Shown: piece after piece, positions 33,361-41,534 of the stretch
Numbering within the stretch: position 1 is the first letter of the stretch
How the letters are laid out: each line of letters starts with the position of its first letter
DNA from: an uncultured Clostridia bacterium
GTDB lineage: Bacteria; Bacillota; Clostridia; Christensenellales; Aristaeellaceae
Direction of reading: 5' to 3'
Assembly (NCBI GenBank): GCA_934675735.1
Contig: CAKURR010000002.1
Span: 226,112 to 290,111 of the forward strand
DNA length: 64,000 bases
Translations under genes and position numbers: made by a program
The notes under the pieces: model-generated
Seen by the model: the letters and a program-made list of their open reading frames with translations, nothing else
Databases searched by the model: none
What the model was told of the DNA's origin: nothing

Positions 33361-35220
33361 ATGTCAAAAAACCCTCCGGAAAGGGGAAAACGAATGAAAA
33401 ACGCATGGAACGGCGTCAAAAAGCTGCTCTTTTACGGCGGTTTGGAAAAAGAGGAATACCGTCTGATTGCCGATGAAATCAACGAGGCGAACCGAAAAAG
33501 CCTCGTCATCATTTCCACGGCCTGCACGCTGATTTATCTGACGCGCCTGTGCGTCTTTTTCGAGCGCATTCCGCGGGCGAATCAAATCATATTCATGCTG
33601 GCCGTCGTGCTGTTCGGCGCGCTGGCGCTCATCAACCGACATGTGCGCGGCAGCAACGCCGTCGTGCACGCCTCGGCGCACATCTTTCTGCTGATTTATT
33701 TGGCTGTCGGCATCGCCGCCGCCGTCAATCCGGACAGCGTGAACCAGCGCACGACGCTCTATCTCGTCTTTGTCGCCGCCGCGCCGATGCTTTTTGCGCT
33801 CAACGCGGTGGAACTGGGCACGATTATCGGTTCATCCGAAATTGCGTATCTGCTGGTCATCCGCCATTTTCAATCCGCCTATCCCGTCTACGCGACGAAC
33901 CAGAGCAATTCGGTGTTTTTCTCGAGTGCGGGCCTGCTGCTGGGCGTATACATGTCGAACATGAAAATCGCGGGCGTATACAGCGCCTACATGAACTCGC
34001 AGATGGAAGAGGTTCGGCGGCTCAACCGCGAGCTGGAAAAGAGCAAGGAGGAGCTGCACGCGGTCTTGCGGGAGGCCGAGCGCGCCAACCACGCCAAGAC
34101 CACGTTTTTGAGCAGCATGAGCCACGACATCCGCACGCCGATGAACGCGATTCTCGGCTTCACCGCGCTGGCGAAAGCCCATATCGACGACACGCCGCGC
34201 GTTCGGGACTATCTGGAAAAGATTTCCGTCGCGGGCCGCAGTCTGCTGATGCTGATTAACGACGTGCTGGATATGAGCCGCATTGAAAGCGGCAAAATCG
34301 AAATCGAGCTGCAGCCGCTGCACCTGCCGCAGATGATTGCGGAATTGCAGACTATCATCCAGCCGACGGCGGCGCAGAAGCGGCTGCATTTCACGGTGGA
34401 GGAAGCGGAAGCCGCGCACCCGAACGTGCTCTGCGACAAGCTGAGACTCAATCGGGTGCTGCTCAACATTCTGGGCAACGCGGTCAAGTTCACGCCCGAA
34501 GGCGGCAGTGTGCGCTTCTCGGTCAGCGAGCAGGCGGGCGCGCCGGAAGGATTCGCGGATTATGCGTTCGTCATCGCGGATACGGGCATCGGCATGAGCG
34601 AAGCGTTTCAAAAGCACATTTTCGAGCCGTTTTCGCGGGCGGAGAACGTCGGCGGCATACAGGGCACGGGGCTGGGCATGTCCATCGCGGCCAACGTCGT
34701 CGCGCTGATGGGCGGTTCCGTCAGCGTAAAGAGCGAGCAAGGCAAAGGCTCAACGTTCACCGTGCGCCTGCGCTTCCCGACATGCGGCGAGGTGCGGACG
34801 GCCGAAGAAGCGCCGCAGGCGGAGCGGACATCCGCCGTGCACGGGTGCATTCTGCTGGTGGAGGATAACGAATTGAACCGCGAAATCGCGCAGACCATTC
34901 TGGAAGAAGCCGGCTTCACCGTGGAGACGGTCTGTGACGGCGCGGAAGCGGTGGAGCGCATCGAGCGCGCGAAGGCCGACGACTTCGAACTGGTGCTGAT
35001 GGATGTGCAGATGCCGCGCATGGACGGCTATGAAGCGACGCGGCGCATCCGCGCACTGGCCGATTCGGCCAAAGCGAATCTCCCGATTATCGCGATGACC
35101 GCCAACGCCTTTGAAGAGGATAAGCGCAAGGCGCTGGAGGCGGGCATGAACGCGCATATCGCCAAACCGATTGAAATCGCCAAGCTGATGGAGACGATGG
35201 ACAGGGCGGTGAAGGGGTAA
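33361..35220 (+). CDS. Hybrid sensor histidine kinase / response regulator
   Basis: A 619-aa protein starting at ATG 33361 with GAGGAG five bases upstream. There are about six N-terminal membrane helices (residues 40-210) without a recognisable extracellular sensor domain. A coiled coil follows, then HisKA with the phospho-acceptor His255 in FLSSMSHDIRTPMNAIL. HATPase_c has the N box NAVKFTPEGG, DTGIGM and GTGLGM. A C-terminal receiver carries Asp548 in LMDVQMPRMDG, with the final Lys in AKPIEI. No separate regulator or phosphotransfer protein lies nearby, so the downstream partner is unknown. Confidence 0.95.
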   Translation: MSKNPPERGKRMKNAWNGVKKLLFYGGLEKEEYRLIADEINEANRKSLVIISTACTLIYLTRLCVFFERIPRANQIIFMLAVVLFGALALINRHVRGSNAVVHASAHIFLLIYLAVGIAAAVNPDSVNQRTTLYLVFVAAAPMLFALNAVELGTIIGSSEIAYLLVIRHFQSAYPVYATNQSNSVFFSSAGLLLGVYMSNMKIAGVYSAYMNSQMEEVRRLNRELEKSKEELHAVLREAERANHAKTTFLSSMSHDIRTPMNAILGFTALAKAHIDDTPRVRDYLEKISVAGRSLLMLINDVLDMSRIESGKIEIELQPLHLPQMIAELQTIIQPTAAQKRLHFTVEEAEAAHPNVLCDKLRLNRVLLNILGNAVKFTPEGGSVRFSVSEQAGAPEGFADYAFVIADTGIGMSEAFQKHIFEPFSRAENVGGIQGTGLGMSIAANVVALMGGSVSVKSEQGKGSTFTVRLRFPTCGEVRTAEEAPQAERTSAVHGCILLVEDNELNREIAQTILEEAGFTVETVCDGAEAVERIERAKADDFELVLMDVQMPRMDGYEATRRIRALADSAKANLPIIAMTANAFEEDKRKALEAGMNAHIAKPIEIAKLMETMDRAVKG

Positions 35221-35221
35221 A

Positions 35222-35275
35222 CGCTGGGGCGCTGCCCCAAACCCCGGCAGGAACCTGAGGTTCCTGCACCTCCCA
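35222..35275 (-). repeat. Modular hairpin repeat E12 (minus orientation)
   Basis: Hairpin C is GGGGC/GCCCC (35226-35238) and B is GCAGGAACC/GGTTCCTGC (35247-35267). The C end abuts the kinase stop. In place of hairpin A lies the terminator at 35281. Confidence 0.75.
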
Positions 35276-35280
35276 AATAA

Positions 35281-35328
35281 AAAAATCATGCTGTTATCAA
35301 AAGTTTTGATCCAGCATGATTTTTTATT
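35281..35328. terminator. Bidirectional terminator between converging kinase and leuB genes
   Basis: AAAAAATCATGCTG and CAGCATGATTTTTT enclose a second small hairpin ATCAAAAGTTTTGAT. A-runs and T-runs flank both sides, so it can serve both strands. Confidence 0.85.
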
Positions 35329-35334
35329 AATAGT

Positions 35335-35390
35335 GGGAAGTCCAGAAACCTCAGGTTTTCGGCAGGGTTTGGGATGGAGTCCCAATCGTC
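35335..35390 (+). repeat. Modular hairpin repeat E13 (plus orientation)
   Basis: Hairpin B is an imperfect GAAACC/GGTTTTC (35345-35360) and C is TTGGGA/TCCCAA (35369-35385). The C end abuts the leuB stop. Confidence 0.7.
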
Positions 35391-35396
35391 TCCGTT

Positions 35397-36461
35397 TTAC
35401 ACCCTCGCCGCAACGAGGTCGCCCATCTCGGTGCAGCCGACCTTCGTGCAGCCCTCGGAGAAGATATCGCCCGTGCGATAGCCCTCGTCGAGCACCTGAG
35501 AGACCGCCTTTTCAATCGCGGCGGCCTCCTGCTCCAGACCGAGGCTGTGGCGCAGCAGCAGCGCGCCGGAGAGAATCGTGCCCAGCGGGTTGGCGATGTC
35601 GCGGCCCGCGATATCCGGCGCGCTGCCGTGAATCGGTTCATACAGGCCGCGCGTCGTGCTGCCCAGGCTGGCGGAGGGCATCATGCCCAGACTGCCCGCA
35701 ATCGCGGCGCTCTCGTCGGAGAGAATGTCGCCGAACAGGTTGCCGGTAATCATCACGTCAAACTGCGCCGGATTGAGAATCAGCTGCATGGCGGCGTTGT
35801 CCACATACATGTAGCTGACCTCGACCTCGGGGTATTCACGGCTCAGGCGCTCGACCGTCTCGCGCCACAGGCGGCTGCATTCCAGCACGTTGGCCTTATC
35901 CACCGAGCAGAGCTTGCCGCGGCGCTTCTTCGCCATTTCAAAGCCGATGCGCGCCAGACGCTCGACCTCCGGCACGGAATAGGCCATCTCGTCCGTCGCC
36001 GCCGCGCGGTCGTCGCTGCGCCAGCGCTTGCCGAAGTAGATATCGCCGGTCAGCTCGCGCAGAATCATGATATCAATCGGCTTGGCGATGATATCCGCGC
36101 GGAGCGGGCACGCGCCGGAGAGCTGCGGGTGAATCGTGCAGGGGCGCAGATTGGCAAACACCTGCATGCCCTTGCGCAGCGCGAGCAGGCCCTTTTCGGG
36201 GCGGCGGGCAGGCTCGACCGCGTCCCACTTCGGGCCGCCGACGCTGCCCATCAGCACCGCGTCCGCCGCGTTGCAGGCCGCCAGCGTTTCATCCGTCAGC
36301 GGCACGCCGAACGCGTCGATGGAAGCGCCGCCGAGCTTGCGCTCGTCAAAATGGAACTCATGGCCGTATTTGGCCGCGACGGCCCGCAGCACCTTGACCG
36401 CCTGGGCGATGATTTCCGGGCCGATGTAATCGCCCGGCAGGGTGACGATATTGGCTTTCAT
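35397..36461 (-). CDS. leuB: 3-isopropylmalate dehydrogenase
   Basis: A 354-aa protein (AAAGGCG before ATG 36461). The family signature is NLFGDILSDESAAIAGSLGM, with GSVGGPKWD near the N-terminus, LRELTGDIYFG and EPIHGSAPDIAGRDIANPLG. It oxidatively decarboxylates 3-isopropylmalate with NAD in leucine synthesis. It is the last gene of leuC-leuD-leuB on the minus strand, three bases after leuD. Length is normal for the family. Confidence 0.97.
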   Translation of the reverse strand: MKANIVTLPGDYIGPEIIAQAVKVLRAVAAKYGHEFHFDERKLGGASIDAFGVPLTDETLAACNAADAVLMGSVGGPKWDAVEPARRPEKGLLALRKGMQVFANLRPCTIHPQLSGACPLRADIIAKPIDIMILRELTGDIYFGKRWRSDDRAAATDEMAYSVPEVERLARIGFEMAKKRRGKLCSVDKANVLECSRLWRETVERLSREYPEVEVSYMYVDNAAMQLILNPAQFDVMITGNLFGDILSDESAAIAGSLGMMPSASLGSTTRGLYEPIHGSAPDIAGRDIANPLGTILSGALLLRHSLGLEQEAAAIEKAVSQVLDEGYRTGDIFSEGCTKVGCTEMGDLVAARV

Positions 36462-36464
36462 GGC

Positions 36465-36965
36465 TTACGCCTTTCCCGCGATTTTTTCGCGAACGAAATT
36501 TTCAATGCCGCCGACGGCGATGATCGTCTGGATGAACGGCGGGAACGGCGCTGCGGTGAAGCTTTCGCCCGTGGTCTTATCCTCAATCACGCCGGTATCC
36601 AGATTGACGGCTACCTCGTCGCCGTCGCGAACGGCCTTCGCCGCCGCGGGGCACTCGATAATCGGCAGGCCGATGTCGATGGAATTGCGGTAGAAGATGC
36701 GGGCGAAGCTGTCCGCGATGACGAGCTGAATGCCGCTGGCCTTGATGGCAATCGGCGCATGCTCGCGGGAGGAACCGCAGCCGAAGTTGCGGCCCGCGAC
36801 GATGATGCGGCTGGTTTCGCTCTTCTTCTTGAAATCGCTGTCCAAATCCTCCATGCAGTGGGAGGCCAGCTCGGCGTGGTCGGTGGTGTTGAGGTAACGG
36901 GCGGGGATAATCACGTCCGTATCGACGTGATCGCCGTATTTGATGACGGTAGACTGAACGAACAT
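36465..36965 (-). CDS. leuD: 3-isopropylmalate dehydratase small subunit
   Basis: A 166-aa protein starting at ATG 36965, one base after the leuC stop. The swivel-domain signature is RNFGCGSSREHAPIAIK, with YGDHVDTDVIIPARYLN at the start. Together with LeuC it isomerises 2- to 3-isopropylmalate. The short form is typical of Clostridia and archaea. Confidence 0.97.
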   Translation of the reverse strand: MFVQSTVIKYGDHVDTDVIIPARYLNTTDHAELASHCMEDLDSDFKKKSETSRIIVAGRNFGCGSSREHAPIAIKASGIQLVIADSFARIFYRNSIDIGLPIIECPAAAKAVRDGDEVAVNLDTGVIEDKTTGESFTAAPFPPFIQTIIAVGGIENFVREKIAGKA

Positions 36966-36966
36966 C

Positions 36967-38226
36967 TTAGAGCACCTCCTCAGGCGTGGCGACGCGGCCC
37001 ATGATGGCGGAAGCCGCGGCGACCGCCGGGCTGGCCAGAATGATTTCGCTGCCGGTGTGGCCCATGCGGCCGACAAAGTTGCGGTTGGTGGTGGAAACGG
37101 CGCGCTCGCCGTCGGCCAGAACGCCGCAGAAGCCGCCCAGACACGGGCCGCAGGTCGGCATGGTGAAAATCGCGCCCGCGTCGATGAAGATATCGACCAG
37201 GCCCTCTTTCAGGCAGTCCTTGACGACCTGCTGCGTGCCGGGGATGACGATGCAGCGCACATGGTCGTTCACCTTGTGGCCCTTGAGAATCTGCGCGGCG
37301 ACGCGCATGTCGCTGATGCGGCCGTTGGTGCAGCTGCCGATGACCACCTGATCGATTTCCTGCTTGCAGTCGCGCGCAAGCTGGGTGTTCTCCGGCAGAT
37401 GCGGCAGAGAGACGGTCATATCCAGCTCGTCGAGGTTGATGGTCACGGTGCGGCTGTATTCCGCGTCCGCGTCGGCCTCAAACGCCGTCCATTCGCGGTT
37501 CACGCGGCCCTTGAGGTATTCGCGGCAGACGTCGTCCACGGGGAAAATGCCGTTCTTCGCGCCCGCTTCAATCGCCATATTCGCGATGGTCAGGCGGCCG
37601 TCCATCGGGATTTCCTTCACGCCGTCGCCCGTAAATTCGAGGGACTGATACAGCGCGCCGTCCACGCCGATTTCGCCGATGAGGTGCAGAATCACGTCTT
37701 TGCCGCTGACCCACGGCTTCATCTTGCCCGTCAGCACGACCCTGACGGCATCCGGTACCTTGAACCAGCATTCGCCCGTCGCCATGCCCACGGCCATATC
37801 CGTCGAACCGACGCCCGTGGAGAACGCGCCCACCGCGCCGTAGGTGCAGGTGTGGCTGTCCGCGCCGATAATGACCTCGCCCGGGGCGACGATGCCCTGC
37901 TCGGGCAGCAGCGCGTGTTCGATGCCCACGCGGCCGACCTCGTAGTAGTGGACGATATGCTGCGCGCGCGCGAACTCGCGCATCTGCTTGGCCAGCGTCG
38001 CGGCCTTGATATCCTTGTTCGGCACGAAGTGGTCCGGAATCAGCGCGATTTTCGCGGGGTCAAACACCTTCGTCGCGCCCATCCGATTAAACTCGTTGAT
38101 GGCCACGGGAGCGGTGATGTCGTTGCCCAGCACAAGGCTCAGCTTGCACATGAGCAGCTCGCCTGCGCGGCAGCTGTCAACGCCCGCAGCGCGCGCAAGG
38201 ATTTTTTGTGTCATGGTCATGCCCAT
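36967..38226 (-). CDS. leuC: 3-isopropylmalate dehydratase large subunit
   Basis: A 419-aa protein with AGGGAGGAA before ATG 38226. The 4Fe-4S ligands appear as GSCTNGR and PTCGPCLGG, with GADSHTCTYGAVGAFSTGVG for substrate binding. This is the short HacA/LeuC2-type large subunit that pairs with a 160-170 aa small subunit, as found here. First gene of the operon, placed under a T-box leader. leuA is not present in the window. Confidence 0.97.
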   Translation of the reverse strand: MGMTMTQKILARAAGVDSCRAGELLMCKLSLVLGNDITAPVAINEFNRMGATKVFDPAKIALIPDHFVPNKDIKAATLAKQMREFARAQHIVHYYEVGRVGIEHALLPEQGIVAPGEVIIGADSHTCTYGAVGAFSTGVGSTDMAVGMATGECWFKVPDAVRVVLTGKMKPWVSGKDVILHLIGEIGVDGALYQSLEFTGDGVKEIPMDGRLTIANMAIEAGAKNGIFPVDDVCREYLKGRVNREWTAFEADADAEYSRTVTINLDELDMTVSLPHLPENTQLARDCKQEIDQVVIGSCTNGRISDMRVAAQILKGHKVNDHVRCIVIPGTQQVVKDCLKEGLVDIFIDAGAIFTMPTCGPCLGGFCGVLADGERAVSTTNRNFVGRMGHTGSEIILASPAVAAASAIMGRVATPEEVL

Positions 38227-38300
38227 AGCTTCAATTCCTCCCTGAAAAAGAAATGGTACTACTTCTCATCAAAACCTGTCTGTATCGCAGTCGAAGGTTT

Positions 38301-38343
38301 CCAAAGGGCGAGCGAAAAGCCCTTTGGTCGTACCCGCAGGTAC
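38301..38343 (-). other. Two extra hairpins between T-box terminator and leuC
   Basis: CCAAAGGGC and GCCCTTTGG (38301-38326) and CGTACC/GGTACG (38328-38343) form stems in the 170-nt region between the T-box terminator and the leuC start. They have no T-run and are not part of the standard T-box fold. Confidence 0.5.
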
Positions 38344-38391
38344 GAAATCCCCTGAAAACAAAAGCGCCTGTTTCAAATGCGAAATAGTATG

Positions 38392-38632
38392 AAAAAGCCT
38401 CGCACACCTGCTTTTCGCAGGGGCGAGGCGAAAATGCCACACGGTACCACCCTGATTCGGCTTCCGCCCGAACGCGGAAACCCTCTTTCGCCTTAACGCG
38501 GCGGGTTCGGCCTCTGCTTGGCACAGGGGCGGCTCCGGAGTGAGTTATCCCGCTCTCCCGCCATCGGCTTGCACCGAGCGCCGACTCTCTGAAGGTCAGA
38601 AAGAGCGTCTTTGTTCCATCATCGCTTTTGCG
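38392..38632 (-). promoter_or_regulatory. T-box leader (leucine, specifier CUC) upstream of leuCDB
   Basis: On the minus strand the conserved T-box AGGGTGGTACC is at 38453-38443. A terminator follows, with stem GCCTCGC...GCGAGGC at 38429-38397 and a T-run. Upstream is a stem I region with AGAGAG and GGTGCAAGCCG. The specifier-loop context AACTCACTCC gives codon CTC (38544-38542) followed by A. Uncharged tRNA-Leu(GAG) would stabilise the antiterminator and allow leuCDB transcription. Confidence 0.9.
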
Positions 38633-38679
38633 GCCTGAAATGCCTGTTTTTCAAAAAAGTGATGTGCGATTTGCATACT

Positions 38680-38708
38680 ATTGTAGTCCGAATGTGACAG
38701 TTTGTCAA
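38680..38708 (-). promoter_or_regulatory. Promoter of T-box-leuCDB
   Basis: TTGACA and TACAAT on the minus strand with a 17-bp spacer, about 50 bp upstream of the T-box stem I. Confidence 0.85.
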
Positions 38709-38719
38709 GCGGGGAAATT

Positions 38720-40111
38720 TCAATCCCCCGCCCTTGCGCTGTGCGTCGGATACACGGATTCAAACGAATCCATTGTTTTACCTGCCATCACGCCGGTTGC
38801 CTTTCCGTTTTCGGCGGCGACTTCGCCGGAGACGATGACAAAGCGAATGCCCTCGGGCGCGGCGTCCGGCCGGCCGAGACCGGGAAAATCCGCGCGGTCG
38901 CAAATCGTTTCGGGGTTAAAGACGACCAAATCGGCATCCATGCCCGCGCGGATGCGGCCCTTCTGCGCAAAGCCCATCGTCTGCGCGGGGAGGAGCGTCG
39001 TGTGATAAACCGCCTGCTCCCAGCTGAGCTCGCCGCGCTCGACGACCATCTTGCGCAGATACCGCGGGAAACTGCCCGCAATTTGCGGATGGCCCTCGCC
39101 CGGGGCGTAACTGCCCGTGTCGGTGGAGACCATCGTCAGCGGATAGCGCTGAATTGTGTAGACGGCCTCCTCGCTGCCCGTGTTGACGACGACCGCGTCG
39201 CACGGGTGCGCCTCGCGCAGATGCTCATAGAGCGCCTGATCCGGCACAAGGCCGATGTGTTCGCCCGTGATGACGCGCAGATGGCGCAGCTCGATGCCGT
39301 TGTCGCGCATGGTTACAGGCTCAAAGAGCGCCGAGCCGACGGAAGAGCACCAATCCTTGTACATGCCGCTGTCCAGGCGCATATCCACGCCGCGGTCGCG
39401 CGCCAGCTCCAGCATTTCCAGCGCTTCGTATTCAACGCCCACGCCGTATTGATATTCAAAGTGCGAAATAATCATGCGGCAGCCCGTGACCTCCGCCAGC
39501 TCGATGGCCTCCTGTAAGGAGTTCAGGTCGGTCATGGCGTACATACGCGTGTCGATGGCGGCGGGGCGGCCGTATCGGCGCGCCATGGCGCAAAGGGCCT
39601 CCATTTCCTCCAGCGACGTGCCCGGCGCATAGCCCGGCCCGAGCGAGACGCCCGCCGCGCCGCCCTGCAATGCGCGCTCGCAGAGGGTTTCCATCGTGTG
39701 CACCTGCGCACGGCGGGCAGGCGCGAACAAATCCGTCACGCCCGCCGCTTCGCGCAGCGCGCACAGGCCGACCAGCTCCGCCTGATGAATCGGAAATTCC
39801 GTCTGGCCGCGCAGAAAAGCGCCCGTATCCAGCGGCGAAAAGCCGCAGTTGCCGCCGACCGTCGTCGTAATGCCTTGCAGCAGCGAAAGCGTGCCCGTGT
39901 GTTTGCAGCCGTCGATATGGCCGTGCGGGTCAACAAAGCCCGGGCAGACGAAGCAGCCCGACGCGTCGAGCACACGCGCGTCCTTCGGCACGGCGACCGG
40001 GGCGCGATAAACGGCGGCGATGCGCCCGTTTTCGCAGAGCACATCCGCCGAGAAGCGCGTCATGGTTTCGGGGTCGATGACCGTGCCGCCGGAAATGAAA
40101 AGCTTGGACAT
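38720..40111 (-). CDS. D-aminoacylase-like amidohydrolase
   Basis: A 463-aa protein with GGAGG before ATG 40111. It is an amidohydrolase-superfamily TIM barrel. The HxH metal motif is PGFVDPHGHID (about residues 58-68), with later ligands in MIISHFEYQYG and VVSTD-like MVSTDTGSYAPGEGHP, and the C-terminal strand KGRIRAGMDADLVVFNPE. These match N-acyl-D-amino-acid deacylases and related dihydroorotase-type enzymes. The substrate is unproven. It is transcribed alone and divergently from the acyltransferase gene. Confidence 0.85.
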   Translation of the reverse strand: MSKLFISGGTVIDPETMTRFSADVLCENGRIAAVYRAPVAVPKDARVLDASGCFVCPGFVDPHGHIDGCKHTGTLSLLQGITTTVGGNCGFSPLDTGAFLRGQTEFPIHQAELVGLCALREAAGVTDLFAPARRAQVHTMETLCERALQGGAAGVSLGPGYAPGTSLEEMEALCAMARRYGRPAAIDTRMYAMTDLNSLQEAIELAEVTGCRMIISHFEYQYGVGVEYEALEMLELARDRGVDMRLDSGMYKDWCSSVGSALFEPVTMRDNGIELRHLRVITGEHIGLVPDQALYEHLREAHPCDAVVVNTGSEEAVYTIQRYPLTMVSTDTGSYAPGEGHPQIAGSFPRYLRKMVVERGELSWEQAVYHTTLLPAQTMGFAQKGRIRAGMDADLVVFNPETICDRADFPGLGRPDAAPEGIRFVIVSGEVAAENGKATGVMAGKTMDSFESVYPTHSARAGD

Positions 40112-40157
40112 GGTGGTTTGCCTCCATACGTTTCATCGATATCATCCATATCATCCA

Positions 40158-40186
40158 TTGACTTTTACACAAGCGTGGTCTATCAT
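40158..40186 (+). promoter_or_regulatory. Promoter for acyltransferase gene
   Basis: TTGACT and TATCAT with a 17-bp spacer. The predicted transcription start near 40193 supports ATG 40244 as the translation start. Confidence 0.65.
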
Positions 40187-40243
40187 GATGAAAAAAAGGA
40201 CGAACGCCGCGCCGAGAAACGGGCGGGCAGAAATGGGGCGCAT

Positions 40244-41374
40244 ATGGGAAATCGGTCGGAAAGCGGCAGAAGCAGCAACATTGAGCTGCTGCGCGTGGTC
40301 GGCATGCTGATGATTGTGCTGTATCACATTGTGTATCACGCCGTCGGCTTTCAGCTGACGGATACCGACTCCATCGCGAAATGGGGGAACGCGTGGTTCT
40401 GCGAACCGGCGTTTTACAAGCTGATGCTGCTGCCCGTGTCGGTGATTCCCTTCGGCACCGTCGGAAACGGGCTGTTCATCCTGATTTCCGGTTATTTTCT
40501 GGTGGCGAAGGGCGGCGGCGTGGATTTGGGCAAAACGGCGAAGAAGCTGCTGCTTCAGCTGGGCTTTGCCTCGCTGGTGCTGCTCGTCGTTCCGACGCTG
40601 TGGTATTGGGCGGGGGAAACCGAGTTCACGTCTTTCACGCAGATTCAGACCATGAACGACGCGTCGTGGTTTGTCGGCTATTATTTTGCCCTGGCCGTTA
40701 TCGGCGCGCTGTTTCTCAACCGATATCTGCTCGGGCTGGAACGCGGGCGCTATCGGGCGTTTCTGCTGGTCTTTCTGGCGTTTGCGCAGTTCACGTGGAT
40801 TGGCGGCACGCTGCTGGGCGGCCTCAGCGGGGGCCTGCGCGACCTGTGCACGGGCCTTTTTCTCTATGCGCTGGGCGGCTATATCCGCCTGTACGCGCCG
40901 TTTGAGCGGATTCGGGCGGGCGCCGTTCTGCTGCTGATGCTGCTGACCTACGCGCTGATTGCCCTCTCCTATTACAATTATACGCAGGCCAAGGTGCTGG
41001 CGCTTCCGGAGGGCACGGATTTCTTTCTGCAATATTATTCCATGTACGCCAATTACAGCCCGTCGTCGCTCGTGCTGGCGGTGTCGCTGTTTGAGCTGTT
41101 TCGCCGACTTCGGCTGCCGAGCAGCAGGTTCGTCAATTTCCTCGGTCGGGCGACGTTCATGGTCTATCTCATCCACGACAATCCGCTCTTCTATTCTCTG
41201 TGGGAAACGCAGGATTGGGTCACGACGCTGCATGACGCGCCCGCGTATTTCATGGTGAAGCTGCTGCTGTGGGCGATGGGCGCGTTCGCCGTCGGCACGG
41301 CGGCGTATCTGCTGTATTTGGCGCTGGGCAGGCTGCTCAGGCGATACAAAGGATTGTTTTTGAAGAAAGCCTGA
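40244..41374 (+). CDS. Acyltransferase 3 family membrane protein
   Basis: A 376-aa protein with about ten transmembrane helices. The acyltransferase-3 opening SNIELLRVVGMLMIVLYHIV carries the catalytic-type histidine. It is followed by GNGLFILISGYFLV and near the end LGRATFMVYLIHDNPLF. Such proteins transfer acetyl or other acyl groups to surface polysaccharides or lipids. The ribosome site before ATG 40244 is weak (GGGGCG), and a GTG at 40171 lies upstream of the likely transcription start. It stands alone, so the acceptor is unknown. Confidence 0.9.
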   Translation: MGNRSESGRSSNIELLRVVGMLMIVLYHIVYHAVGFQLTDTDSIAKWGNAWFCEPAFYKLMLLPVSVIPFGTVGNGLFILISGYFLVAKGGGVDLGKTAKKLLLQLGFASLVLLVVPTLWYWAGETEFTSFTQIQTMNDASWFVGYYFALAVIGALFLNRYLLGLERGRYRAFLLVFLAFAQFTWIGGTLLGGLSGGLRDLCTGLFLYALGGYIRLYAPFERIRAGAVLLLMLLTYALIALSYYNYTQAKVLALPEGTDFFLQYYSMYANYSPSSLVLAVSLFELFRRLRLPSSRFVNFLGRATFMVYLIHDNPLFYSLWETQDWVTTLHDAPAYFMVKLLLWAMGAFAVGTAAYLLYLALGRLLRRYKGLFLKKA

Positions 41375-41395
41375 ATCCGCGGTTCATCCGTCCTG

Positions 41396-41428
41396 AAAAG
41401 CCCGTCCGTTCTTCGGACGGGCTTTTCA
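41396..41428 (+). terminator. Intrinsic terminator after acyltransferase gene
   Basis: AAAAGCCCGTCCG and CGGACGGGCTTTT form a 13-bp stem with a TTCTT loop. Confidence 0.92.
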
Positions 41429-41431
41429 AGA

Positions 41432-41534
41432 CGGGGCGGCAGAGCCGCCCCGCAGAAAACGATTCACCCTTCCACCGCTCACGCGGTCCTCATCCCCTTG
41501 AAAGGGGAGCTGTCGCGAAGCGACTGAGAGGTGA
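41432..41534. repeat. CTTCCACCGC-type intergenic repeat, copy 1
   Basis: Successive hairpins: GGGGCGGC/GCCGCCCC (41432-41450), then ACCGC/GCGGT after CTTCC, CCCCTT/AAGGGG and GTCGC/GCGAC. The CTTCCACCGC start recurs, mostly inverted, around 58990 and 61090. It lies just past the potD stop. Confidence 0.55.
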
